A stretch of DNA of 64,000 bases from Pempheris klunzingeri (lineage: Eukaryota > Chordata > Actinopteri > Acropomatiformes > Pempheridae). The translations under genes and the position numbers were made by a program. Where the stretch lies: contig NC_092030.1 in the NCBI RefSeq assembly GCF_042242105.1, positions 2,677,501-2,741,500 on the forward strand, in the 5' to 3' direction. Of this stretch, positions 12,396 to 23,183 are shown in pieces; the first letter of the stretch is position 1, and each line of letters begins with the position of its first letter. A model generated the notes under the pieces. That model did not search any database. It was not told the origin of the DNA and saw nothing but the letters and a program-made list of their open reading frames with translations.

Positions 12396-14371
12396 ATGTC
12401 AGCGGGAGGCCAGGCCACCAGGAGCCGGGAGATCCCGGCCGTCAGGCGGGTCACCATCCACGATTCCGCCCTGATGCCCCAGAGCTACTCCACGACCCCC
12501 GGGGGGACCATGTTCAGCACCACGCCAGGAGGTACAGACACTCTCAGCAGATCTCATCTGACGAGACTGAAAGCTCCGGAATAAAGTAATGAGAGGAGGA
12601 GAAAAGGGCTCTGTAAAATGAGAATAAACACATTTAAAGGGGAATTAAAGGAAGGCTGCAGGGTGGAGGAGGGGGGGGGGTTATTGAAGAGGAGCGTGTT
12701 GATGTGGAGACAAGCAGTGAGTCTCCAGCCCCCCCCCATCATACACAGTCTGTGCTGCAGACCAGCTTCACATTGAAGTGGATGAACTGTTAACTGTTCA
12801 TTCAAATTACAGCTTGATGTTTGATTTTGTGACATTACAAAGAAAACAAGTGAGTCATTAGTGTCAGTTTTTTTAATTTTATTATTCATTATTATTGTTC
12901 TTCATCATAAAGGAGCCGTCTGGACCAGGACATAGGTCCTCTGTGTTCTCCTGTTAATGGTCCACAGTGCTGGTGCCTCCAAACCATCAGCAAGTAGAGT
13001 CAATGGAAACTCATTTAGTCATTTATTTCCTATTTTATGTGAATGCTTTCATTGGTTTTGGCATCAGGTAATTATAAATAGCAGATTTCTGAAGCTCTGT
13101 GTCGGTAGCCTGCAGTAGATAACTTACACAATCAGTCCTCTATATGGTCAAATAGAGGCTGTTACTGAGTCATATCCTATTTATAGTTACTACAGCCGTC
13201 TGTTGTGGAGCTGCAGCCTCATGTTTACTAGATGTGGGCTCCACTAGTCACACAGGTTCCTTTAAGGAGGGAAGACGAGCTAATTATTATCTTATACAGT
13301 AGAAATGCTTTCTGAAAGTTTTCTGTGGATTCACTAAAACTTTCACCAGATTTTCACCCGCTAACACTGAGTCTGGTTTCTAAACTAAATTACATAAAAT
13401 GTGCATTGGTTGAAGTTTTGGTGTAACTTAAGTTTTCTGAATTAAAACTCATTAGATTCATCAGATGACCAGATCAGTATCCAGACCAGCCGACTGCAGC
13501 GACTAAAAGTCAGCCTGGTCTGGAACTTCTTCTGCGTTTTATCCAGGCGTCTTGGGAAATGTTCAGCGTGGCGATTAAAAGTCAAGCAGAAAGTGTTTTC
13601 CCTCTGTGTTTCTGAGAAAGGTGACGCAGAGCGCACATGTCCGCCGGCGCTGATACTGTGTCCTGTTAATGTTACCAGATGGGACAGATTTACACAGATA
13701 GAGCAGATTTGGGTCAGTGAAGGTGTGTCAGCGTCACTGATATGGATGACGGAAAATAGGTCAGCGGTCGTGGGCATGTATGAACGTGTACACAGTAAAG
13801 ACACAAGTGAAAACCACTGTGGCAAGTAGAGCCACATGTCTTATCTATTATTCATGTATTTAAAATGAAAAAGCACTTTTTTCTATTTTATTTTATGCTT
13901 TTCATCTACTTGCAAATGTTTTATGTTGAAGTTGTTGAAAAGTAAGTGTTAATCAGAGTTACCTGCTGTGGAGTTTTCCCTCAAAGGACTTAAACTTGAC
14001 TATTTGTCCTGGCAACATATAGAACTAACTGTGGTTTCCCTTTCTGCTGTGACCTGCAGGCACCAGAATCATCTACGACAGGAAGTTCCTCCTGCAGTGT
14101 CGGACGTCTCCTCTGACTCGGACGCCCCCCAACCTGCCGGACATCCCAGGAGTCACCAGCGCGCTCAAACCAAACTCCCCCAGCAAAACAAACCAGGCTG
14201 AACAGACCCCGAGCAGCAACGCCGACCACAACCTGCAGGACGAGGAGAGTGCAGGTACACGAGTCTCTTCTTTTAAAATATGAACCAGAGACACGAGCTT
14301 TCGTGTTCCTAAGTGTTTATTTCCCTCTACCTCTTTTTCTAGAAGATGCCCAGTTTGAGATGGACATGTGA
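12396..14371 (+). CDS. eif4ebp1: Eukaryotic translation initiation factor 4E-binding protein 1
   Basis: 4E-BPs bind the cap-binding protein eIF4E and block eIF4G binding; phosphorylation by mTORC1 releases them. Three exons, 12396-12531, 14060-14254 and 14343-14371, give a 119-residue protein with matching phases and GT-AG borders. Visible motifs are the duplicated STTPGGT phospho-acceptor motifs (residues 32-38 and 41-47, equivalent to human Thr37 and Thr46), the eIF4E-binding helix YDRKFLL (51-57, YxxxxL-phi), TSP/TPP sites at about 62 and 68, and a C-terminal TOS motif FEMDM (115-119). The N-terminal stretch REIPAVRRV resembles 4E-BP1 (RAIPATRRV) more than 4E-BP2 or 4E-BP3, which with ank1 as neighbour favours eif4ebp1. 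Oddities are Glu in place of Ala in the RAIP motif and a final Met in TOS. The start lies in a good context (GAGATGTCAG). Intron 1 (about 1.5 kb) holds nothing I recognise. Confidence 0.95.
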
Positions 14372-14660
14372 AGAGAGTCAGCTCCAAGGATGAGAGTGAT
14401 CCTCCTCATTTTCATCACTTTGTGTTTACTGGGATAAAAAAATGATCAGTTGAATTGAGAAGCCTAATCTGACTGAAGTGTGTGATCCACTTTCAGATTT
14501 ATTCTGAAAACAATATGGCATTTTTTTGTAATGCTTAGTATGTGTTAAAATGTTGTACTCTGATAAAACAAAGCTAACTGATGCGTAAGAATAGTTTCCT
14601 ACTTTGGTGGGACTTTGTATGATGTGTGACATATTTGACAAATAGTCAAATCTTGTTAAA

Positions 14661-14666
14661 AATAAA
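14661..14666 (+). terminator. eif4ebp1: eif4ebp1 poly(A) signal
   Basis: AATAAA about 290 bp after the eif4ebp1 stop codon, followed by T-rich sequence; a suitable cleavage/polyadenylation signal for a short 3' UTR. Confidence 0.7.
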
Positions 14667-14829
14667 CCTTTAATATTTTATTTGATGCGAGTTACCGATC
14701 TTGCTGACTCTTAAACACATTTTTATGATATTCAGTGAAATTAATGAGCTGTATTGTGCAAAGGAAAAGTCTTCCAGGATTTTGGGAGATCTTGTTTATA
14801 TGTCTGCAATCAGTGATTGAGTTTTCTTC

Positions 14830-15190
14830 TGCTGCCACAGGGGGGCAGCAGAAACACACTAAACACGACTCTGACACTTTTAAACACATCCAGCAGATTC
14901 AGGGTAGCATTAGTTTAAATATGGAGTCATGTTTCTGTCCTCCTGGGGAGTCTAAGTCCATCATTAACTCCGTTTAGTGGTTTTTGGTCTTCACAAACAA
15001 AAATCTCAGGCTTTTAGCTGCTTAATGCTCCACTGTGTTGACCAGCTAGCAAACTCTATATGGTGGTGGACAGGCCGGTCATTGCACAGTGGGTTTTTAG
15101 CAAAGTGTGATAACTATAACGCTAAAGTTAGAAGAATAAAACAGAATCAGGGAGCTGAACTTTCGTCAGTCTTGAAGCTTTTTCACTTGT
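14830..15190. repeat. Probable teleost interspersed repeat
   Basis: The stretch starts with a short inverted motif (CTGCTGCC-ACAGGG-GGGCAGCAG) and continues with phrases such as 'taatgctccactgtgttgaccagctagc' that I associate with dispersed repeats in spiny-rayed fishes. The family name is not known to me and the borders are approximate. Confidence 0.4.
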
Positions 15191-15302
15191 AAATTGAAAA
15201 GTTTTTCTTAAAGTGTTGTCACACTTTCATTTGTCTAGAAACCATACCTGACCTGAATTACACCTGGGCTGTTCAAATGTCTGTTGTGAGAAGGTCTGTT
15301 AT

Positions 15303-15670
15303 TAGGGCCCGAGCACCAAATGTAAGGAAATGCATCCGAAATAAATTGCAAGTTTGAGGGTCTAAACATACACGAAAACTCATGAAGCTTTGCACACGCA
15401 TCAGTCGTGGTGAAAAATTACATTTTATGGGTCTTGCAAATGGACATGGCGAAATGACTCCATAGCGCCCCCTAATTTCAAGACCCGGAACTGTGTTTTA
15501 TGTACATGTACAAAATTTGGTGGGTTCATGTGTCTCTTCAAGATGTACAAAAAAGTCTCTTGGAGCGATGACCTAAACCTAACAGGAAGTCGGCCATATT
15601 GGATTTTCCGTACATTTTTGGTGATTTACAGGGGACGTAAATGGACGAACTTTCGCTCACTTCTTGAACT
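15303..15670 (+). repeat. Teleost 'GGGCCCGAGCACC' repeat, left part
   Basis: Begins with AGGGCCCGAGCACC and contains 'catagcgccccctaa' and 'aggaagtcggccatattgga', phrases typical of a very common fish interspersed repeat that often lies in or near genes. The matching right-hand end is found 5 kb downstream (about 20285-20915), suggesting one copy split by later insertions. Confidence 0.6.
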
Positions 15671-15828
15671 AAAAGTCAAGTGTTCACTCTTTCCAGACCC
15701 ACTTGAGTTTAAACCGGCTCCCCACCTGTCTGCGGCTCTGTACCTGGACTGTACCACTACTAGCTGTCTTCAGAGCGTCTCCCTTCCTACTTTCACATAA
15801 TGGTATGATCCTACTCTGTTCTCGCATC

Positions 15829-17425
15829 TGATTGGCCGCACGGTGGGCCCTTCACAATAAAAGCCTCACGATGCGGCGCTCCCGAAGCAGTCGGCACTTC
15901 TTCTTCAGCTGCGAAGAGTCGGAGGCTTTGTTTCTGCTTCATAAAGTCTTTGGAGGGCGAGAGGAGGAAACATCATGGAGACGTGGAGTTGGCTTTGGTT
16001 AATGAGGTCAGTCTGAGGCTGAATGGCCGAACAATCACAAACAAATCAGTTGTTAGCTAATTAGCTAATGCTAGCTAAGGTGTTCATAACTTCTAACACA
16101 CTGACTAGTGTTAGCATGTAGCATTAGCATGTAGCCTGATTGTAACTGGACGTTCTTCAGGAGCAGATCAGGCAGCAGTGACGTAGCTCCCTGTGGTGTC
16201 ACCTGGAGCTCAGGTGTGTCCACTTAACCACTTGGTGCAGTTAAGGGACAAAGTTTGTTTCCTGGTTTTTCTGCTCTAATGAAACTTCAGACTCTTGAAT
16301 TAGCTGAAAGACCAAAAGCTCAGGGAAGTGTTAATAAATCAGAGGTTTATTGTGGCTGAGATCAGGTGAACCACAGGAAGTTTAACCAGCAGCTTTGAAG
16401 TGAGAAATCAACCTTTATTGTCACATTAAGTTCACCTGCAAACATCAAACTAAATGTGTCATTTATTTCCTTTTTACTTGAGTAAAGAGCTGTAGTTTTA
16501 TTGTGAAAATCTCTTTCCTGTTGCAGGTGGTGCTCCTCTGGGCTGAAGAACCTGTGGGACAACAGCTTGTGGTAAAAATGCTCAACTTGATCTGGAACAT
16601 CAGATGGATGGGTTTAGACATGAAATGTGAGCTTTTATTTTCTCCTCACAGAGCAAACTAATCACTTTCATCCACAAACTCTGATTTCTTCCTGAACTAC
16701 TTGTTGCTCCACTTCTCTAATATGAGGATGATTTCCAGGTAGAAAACAGTTCTCTAATGTTAATGTCACTAAATGTTGGAATTGGAGCACATTAAACATT
16801 GAAGATTTGTGAATTGTTGCAGTAGATAATTCTCTCTTGGAGCCTGTCTGTAAAGAGAGAATCTAAAATAAAAGTATCCAGGAATCAGTAAAGATGAACA
16901 CAGGATGATGTCACATCAAACTTTATTGAAAATGAAGAACAATTTCAACCTTCTGTCTGGTCTCTCTTTGTGTTTTCCCAGGAGGAGAAGCTGAACCAGC
17001 CGTGGATCCAAACAGAAGGTCCTGTGGAAATGTAGCAGACTGTCGTTACCTTTGTCTCTCAGGAGGCGCCTGTTAGCAGCATCATGTATGAACAAAAGAT
17101 AAAAGTTGTGCTCTCTTTGTGTTTTCCCAGGATGCAGCAGGAGAACCTGAATCAGCTGTGGATCCAAACAGAACTGTGTTTGTATGAGAGCCTCAGTTTA
17201 GCACTGATTTCTACATAAAGACATGAAATGAAGTGGAAGTTGTTGTTGGTTTTATTTTTATGCTGCTGCTCTTTATGGAAAGTAGAGCAGCAGCTCCTCT
17301 GACATGTTTGTACTGAGGTGTTAATCATTGTCTTCCTCTGTCTGACAGGATCTGCCTCCATGTTCCTGCTGGATGTCCAGTGAGCGAAGCAGCACCTTCA
17401 CTGTGTCTTATATCTGAAATAAAAA
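15829..17425 (+). ncRNA. Candidate small spliced transcription unit, coding status unclear
   Basis: A promoter-like array (ATTGGC, reverse CCAAT, at about 15830; CAATAAAAG, TATA-like, at about 15855) is followed by sequence that reads like exons with good splice sites. These are a first exon ending AATGAG|GTCAGT at 16006, an exon at 16527-16571 between TTGCAG and GTAAAA, two similar exon-like segments after TTTTCCCAG (from 16982 and from 17131, both containing TGGATCCAAACAG), and a last segment from 17349 with AATAAA at 17418. Starting at ATG 15975, exons 1, 2 and the 17131 segment can be joined in one frame giving a short Trp-rich peptide, but I see no family match. It is equally likely to be a long non-coding RNA or part of a mobile element. 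Confidence 0.3.
17262..17294 (+). other. Perfect 11-bp inverted repeat (hairpin)
   Basis: GCTGCTGCTCT at 17262-17272 pairs perfectly with AGAGCAGCAGC at 17284-17294 across an 11-nt loop. It lies in the last presumed intron of the candidate transcription unit. Confidence 0.7.
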
Positions 17426-17837
17426 GGAAGTTTAGTCTAAATCTTGTTTCCTATGTCTTCTATATTGTGATTTAACTGCAAACCTGTGGCTCACCTTTAC
17501 ATGACCTCCTCATTTACACACAGGAGCTGGGGATTGGACCCCAGACCTTCTGATTGAGGGATGACCCAATTTATTTTAGAGCAGAATCCTGTGTTTTACT
17601 GGTCATTGATTCAGTTTAATGTGAAATTGATCATTTGTGAACCCTCTTTAGTGATTTATTCCAACAAGGTGAGTTTAACCCTAAAAGCCACTTTAGGACT
17701 GTAAGCAGGTTAAAAAAAAAATTTTCAGCAATTTTGCATTGGATTTAGGGGAAAAAACACTTAGTCTTTTTTTTCCTCTCTAAAATATATAATTCTCACC
17801 TAAAAAACACTTAGTCTTTTTTTTCTTCTCTCTTTAA

Positions 17838-18115
17838 ATCCAGTGGTTAGTGCTGTTGCCTCACAGCTAGAAGGTTCCAGGTTCAAACCCTGGTTTTTAA
17901 CCTGGAATCTTTCTGTATGGAGTTTTGTACACTAGCGTGGGTTCTCTCCAGGTACTCCGGCTTCCTCCCACAATCCAAAAGACATGCAAGCTGGGTTAAT
18001 TGGTGACTCTAAATTGGCCGTAGGTGTGAGTGTTTGTCTGTCTCTGTCTGTGGCCCTGTGATTGACTGGGGACCAGTCCAAGGTGTAAGTCAGCTGGGAG
18101 TGGCTCCAGAGATAG
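17838..18115 (+). repeat. SINE-like fish repeat with tRNA-like head
   Basis: The element begins with TGGTTAGTGCTGTTGCC and GGTTCAAACCC, resembling A and B boxes of a polymerase III promoter. It continues with the fish-repeat phrases 'gtgggttctctccaggtactccggcttcctcccacaatcc', 'ttggtgactctaaattg' and 'ggccctgtgattgactggggacc'. I recognise this as a widespread teleost short interspersed element. The copy is diverged. Confidence 0.65.
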
Positions 18116-18529
18116 AAAGGTGAAGCAGTAAATGTGGATTTTTCTTCGCTGTCACACTAAAATAAATCATTACATTTGAGTCACACAGCCTTAGTCACTT
18201 CCTCACCTCGTCCACTGTGTGTGTGCCTCTCTGTGAGGCACACAGAGCTAGCTGGCTCATCATGTCTCAGTCTAAAGTGGACGCTCAGAAATAGAGAAAG
18301 GAGTGGGAATCCAACCCTGTTAATTGGTTGACGATACACGGGCATGCTGCCTGGATTGTACGGCTGATTTCTACTCCAAACTTTGTGATATAAAAAAAAC
18401 ACATGACAACTCAAAAACATAGTGAAAAGACAAAGCCTTCCAACAGTTCCACCCAAAGCAAGCTGCCATTAATGAGGAAAACACTGACTGGAGCTATTGC
18501 TGAACACTGTTCCATGCTGTCATGTTGAC

Positions 18530-18608
18530 CCATAAGAGCTGGGGATCAAACCCCCAACCCTCTGACTGAAGGACGACCCACTCTACCACTGAGCCACTGC
18601 TGCCCATG
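18530..18608 (-). repeat. tRNA-derived SINE head, minus strand
   Basis: On the minus strand it reads GCAGTGGCTCAGTGGTAGAG (A-box-like), then GGGGGTTTGATCCCCAGCTC (B-box-like). The spacing and tRNA-like sense indicate a tRNA-derived SINE rather than a functional tRNA gene. A second fragment with the same B-box type (GAGCTGGGGATTGGACCCC) lies at about 17522-17570. Confidence 0.6.
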
Positions 18609-19029
18609 TGGTTACACTGAAAAACTAGCCAAGCTCCTTGGCTCCTCTCCTGCAGAGAGAGACAAGATTGTCCAGCAATGGCGTGGGCTTCTGGGGTGAG
18701 ATTTGGAAGTTCAGGGATGCAGCTTTGGTCGTTATCGGTTGTTAATGTTGTCAAGTTAAAACCGTCTACACAAAAAATTGTTGTAATTATAGCTACTTTC
18801 CTCACTGAGGAGTTGGCAACACTGGTCACTTCCTCGACCCGAGAAATGTTGCAGCATAGTGACACAAGCAGCCAGGAAAGTTATCAATAACTCTGTAGAT
18901 GTGTTCATAAACAAAATGTAATCAGTTCTTTTCCGGGAGTTCATTCCACAGAGCAGGTAGAAGTTTGGGTTCAGGTGTTTTGCATTTTTGAGGACAGAGC
19001 GCCCCCTTGTGTCCTGTAGGAGTAACTAT

Positions 19030-20155
19030 TTATCAATAGAATAGAAGAGAACTTTATTGAAATTTAAAAATGCTATCCAGCCAGTGTATCATTCAGAAAA
19101 ATAGCTTAAATAAATAAAAGAAAAAACCCACTAGAATAAAATAGAATAAAGTAATTTCACATCTCAAACACACAAGTGTACATATTTTCCTCTCATTTCA
19201 AAACAGAGTTGAGAGTGGTTATTGCTGTTGGATAAAAACTGTTTTTGAGTCTCTTTGTCCGTGTTTTCATAGACCTGAAGCGTCTAACTGATGGCAAAGG
19301 TTCAAACAGGGAATGGCCGGGGTGAGAAGTGTCTTTTATGATGTTCTGTGCTTTTTTAAGACAGCGGGCACGGTGTAGTTCTTCCAGTGTGAGGAGAGGG
19401 CAGCCGATGATCTTTGGTGCTGTGTTTATGACCCTCTGAAGCGCTTTCCTCTGAGCCACTGTGCAGCTGGTGTACCATATGCATATGCAGTAAGTCAAAA
19501 TGCTCTCGATTGAGCACTGATAAAAGGACACCAGCAGTCTCTGACAGATATTATTCCCCCTGAGCACCCTCAGAAAGTGCAGTCTCTGCTGGGCCTTTTT
19601 CAGCAGCTCAGATGTGTTCACGCCCCAGGTCAGGTCCTCCTCAATGTGAACTCCCAGAAAACGCAAGTCCTCCACCTTCTCCACCCGTTCCCTACTGATG
19701 CTCAATGGTAAAATGTCCGTTTTCTTTTCCCTGTAGTCTATTATAACCTCCTTGGTCTTTGAAGTGTTGAGGAGCAGGTTATTTTCTCTGCACCACCCTG
19801 TCAGCTGCTGCACCTCATCCCTGTAGCAGGTCTCATTTCCCCCAGAGATGAGCCCCACTACTGTAGCAAACTTGATGATATTGTTGCTGTGGTGGATGGG
19901 GGTGCAGTCGTGTATGTAGAGACTGTATAGCAGGGGGCTTAGCACACAGCCCTGTGGGGAGCCGGTACTGAGGCTGGTACTTTCTGGCTGCGGTCTGCCA
20001 GGAAGCTGTTAATCCATGTGTAGGTAGCATGTGGAAGTCCCAGGTCTCCCAGTTTGTGCACCAGTTTGTTGGGGAGGATGGTGTTAAATGCAGAGCTGTA
20101 GTCCACAAAGAGCATGTTCCTCCACTTGTTTCCTCTTTTTCACAGTTTTTTCTTT
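19030..20155 (-). mobile_element. 5'-truncated non-LTR retrotransposon (LINE) fragment
   Basis: The minus-strand frame at 19193-19945 encodes 250 residues of the C-terminal half of a LINE reverse transcriptase of the CR1/L2/Rex kind: LSPLLYSLYIHDC, the NNLLLNTSKTKE stretch, RFLGVHIEEDLTW, AQQRLHFLRVL and a C-terminal RRFRSMKTRTKRLKNSF. Upstream, the sequence continues in another frame (19833-20159) and is broken, so the copy is frameshifted and truncated. The catalytic FADD box reads FATVV, meaning the Asp pair is missing. The presumed 3' end with a TTCTATTCTATTG-type tail is near 19030. The copy is dead. Confidence 0.85.
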
Positions 20156-20284
20156 TCATTTATTATATCTTTATATATCTTTACTTTTAATGAGTCATTC
20201 ACTGATATGTGTTAGCACTGTTCATTTAGGATCAATAAAAACAGTGTGAAGTGTGTGGACCTGCCTGTTGTGCTCTTTTCTGTC

Positions 20285-20915
20285 CAGGGAGCCTCATCTG
20301 GCCATTTTTGCAGCAAGAACATGAGCCAGAGCCCGTCTGCCCTGAGCCACGGCTCTGTGGAGAAATCTGTCAGTTCGAAAAGAAATGACACGTCTCTCTC
20401 TCAGCAGATTAACCACAGCCACTTCAAATTTGGTCCAAACATTCCCAAGACGTGGATGATGCTCACTTATGAAGCTTTTGAGGTTTCATCAAACGCTGTC
20501 ACCGTGGTGACGCTGTGTTCACCATGAAACAGGAAATTGCTGTATCTTCAGTGTACATCATCCAATCTGTTCCAAACTTGTCATGATTAATAAGAGTCCC
20601 GGCCTAAAGACATCTAGATGACAATTAGTGACCACAGTCTAGTGACAACAGGAAGTAAAACCTTTGATTTGCATGACATTTTCACAGTGTCGTCAACACT
20701 TCATATGCTGAAATATAGGACGCAATTAGTGGCTGTTCTCTAGCGCCACATAGGGGACACAGGAAGTGATGTGTAACTCCTTGATGCACTGTCCAAAATA
20801 CATGAAAAGTCTGAGCCACATGGAAGGGTCGGTATCCGGCAACAGGACGAAGCCACCGCACCCCGACATGCACAAAGGTGCGAGGGCCCTCCAGCGCTGC
20901 TTGCAGCTTCAATTC
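20285..20915 (+). repeat. Teleost 'GGGCCCGAGCACC' repeat, right part
   Basis: Contains 'cttcaaatttggtccaaac', 'ctctagcgccacatagggg' and the characteristic end GGTGCGAGGGCCC followed by 'gctgcttgcagcttcaatt'. The end pairs conceptually with the GGGCCCGAGCACC start at 15303. Confidence 0.6.
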
Positions 20916-21560
20916 TTCATGGTATTGCCATCACCCAGATTTATAATCACAAATCAGATTTAAACTACTGTATAAACACTGTAATGAAAACCCTCAAACA
21001 CTTTGAAGTTAAGAAATAATTTATTGTATTATTGTACATAGCAAACATACAAATGGGTTGATGTGACCCAAACAAGTTAAAGCGCTTACACCATCGTGAC
21101 ATCAGCCATCTCAGTGGCTTTAAAAAGCATAAAAAGACCAGCGTACAACTGCTTTGAATCATCTATAGTGCTTCAGTCAGTGACCATGTTGTGCTTTTGT
21201 CGTGACCTTATTTCATTTTGACTGCATCAGGCCCTTAACAGAGTCAAGTCTTATATATTTGAATTACAGTTACCCACTTTAAACCTAAAGCACTACAAAA
21301 AGTACCATCAATTTATAACTACGTTTTTTAAACCCATCATTTAGAGAGCTGTGTCCAGGATATACAGTAGTTCCCTTCTTTGCATCGCAGCAGCAGCAGC
21401 TTCTGTCCCAGTGTCATGCTGAGCATGTCTGTAAAGTGCCTGTGAACATCCATCCACTTCATCCCTGTGAGCGGCTCACGTCTGTGGCTGCAGACTCCCC
21501 TGGGCCGATACGGCTCAGTGGCTCCAGTCTATCTGACCAAAAGGTTTTCAGGCCCTTTGC

Positions 21561-23183
21561 TCAGTGGCAGCCGCACTCCTCCACCACCATGTTCTCATGA
21601 TGCCTCATGACCATCTTCCCATTCTCGTAGTACAACATGGAGAGCGGAGCCAGGCGTGTTGGCACACAGGACAGACACGGCACCTTGTCTGGGTGGTGAA
21701 GCTTCACCAGGCTCTGGAGAGAGAAGGAGAAAAAAAAAGATTGGTTAGAACACATCTCTTCAAAAAGGCTATTGGTGTGTTATTAATAATCCTGTTTCAT
21801 CAAATAGTGCACAGTAAAAGTAAAGGAGTTTGTCTTTTCTTACCTGCATGTATGCGTGGTTAGTTGGAGTGAAGGTCTCATCTACTGGTGTAGGACAGGT
21901 CCCTTCGCAGCGATAGGCGTTGTACTGTTTGGGATAAACAATCCACTCGCTCCAGCCGAGCTTCTCAAAGTCCACCCACATGTCCACCTTCCTGCAGAGA
22001 GGACTCTTCTCCTCCTCTGAGGGCTTGCTGGCAGGACCAGCTCCAGCCACTCCCCGTCTCTGCTGCTGGGTCTGGTGGTGCCTCTTGGCCCTGCGGCTCC
22101 TCGTCCTGGAACCAGAGCCGGCCGTCGCTCGCTCCCTGTCCAGGCTCACATACTTGGAGTGCTCTGCTGTGCGGATGAGCGTTGGCATTCTCTGGCCGCT
22201 TGGGTTCTGCCTTGAGAAGACCACCATAATGACCCGGTCAGCGGTTCGGTGTTGGACTCCCTCCTGCTCCTGCTCCTGCTCTTCTTCCTCCTCCACCTCA
22301 GCCTCAGCCTCTTCCGTGCTCTGTGTGGAGTGGTCCTGCTGCAGCCAGTGACTGAGCATCTCTGTCATGTTGAACACCCTCCAGGAGGAGGGGGAGACCA
22401 TGGAACTGGGATGAGCTCTCAGGCGACCCAGGAACAGCCTGTTCTCTGGGCAGAGCGTGCCAAAGCATCTGCCCCTGTGGGAGTGGTAGATGTCCACTGA
22501 GGCCTGGAGAGACTCTGTGAAGGCAGGCAGGCGGATGCGAAGCTCGGCCAGTTGGACGTTGTCGCTTGCAGACATGGAGGACATGTCAAAGGTGACGGAC
22601 CACCTCCTGCCAATCTGCTGGCAGCCTGAAAGAGACGCAAGGAAAGAAAATTGGTTATTTATAGAGAAGGCAGTTCATTGGCTTCATTTGACTTAAATTG
22701 TGATGACAATAATATTTCTTATATAAGTCTTAGAGACTTAAGCTGATAAAATACTTTAATCAAACAAAATTTGATTTGTCAGATAATTAAATTAAAGGTG
22801 TGTGTAACAACATCAGCACCCACTAAAACAATAATACCAAACTCCATCCAAAAACTGCTTATTTCTAAAGTTGAATACTCACTTTTGGCGACAAGGCTGG
22901 TCACAGAGTCGGAGTCGTGCAGGTCGGGGTTGTCCTCCGTCATGGGGTGACTCACACTGGGAGCCGGGGTCCTGGCCTCGGTCAGCATGGTCCGGTACAG
23001 CTGCATCATGTAGAGAGGCAGCCTGCTGGTCTGCTGCCGCTGCACAGTGCGTCTGGAGCCGCCGCCCATCCCACGGAGCAGTGCGTCAGGGTGCATCCCA
23101 GGAAAGGGCTGCCCGCCGACACCCAGAACCAAATCCAGCAGAAGGAGAAGCGCAAAAAAGAAATCCACTGCTGGTCCCTTCAT
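21561..23183 (-). CDS. nodal: Nodal-related TGF-beta ligand
   Basis: A secreted morphogen of the Nodal class, which signals through activin receptors with an EGF-CFC co-receptor in mesendoderm and left-right patterning. Three minus-strand exons, 22883-23183, 21844-22625 and 21561-21713, join in phase to give 411 residues. [19 protein letters not shown] is a clear signal peptide. The prodomain carries an acidic E/Q run at about 205-222. A furin site RRAKR lies at about 278-282, leaving a 129-residue mature chain with seven cysteines (first at about 311), [33 protein letters not shown] and EECGCH. An in-frame ATG ten codons upstream (23213) is possible, but the chosen start sits directly before the hydrophobic leader. 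I cannot decide from sequence alone whether this is the squint-, cyclops- or southpaw-type paralogue; eif4ebp1 as a neighbour places it in the ank1 block. Confidence 0.93.

Noticed and set aside
14830-14860. CTGCTGCC...GGGCAGCAG inverted repeat as a microRNA precursor
   Set aside because: Stem is too short and it lies at the edge of a dispersed repeat.
17842-17895. Possible tRNA gene from A- and B-box-like motifs
   Set aside because: No complete cloverleaf; the flanking sequence is a known type of dispersed fish repeat, so it is a SINE-like head.
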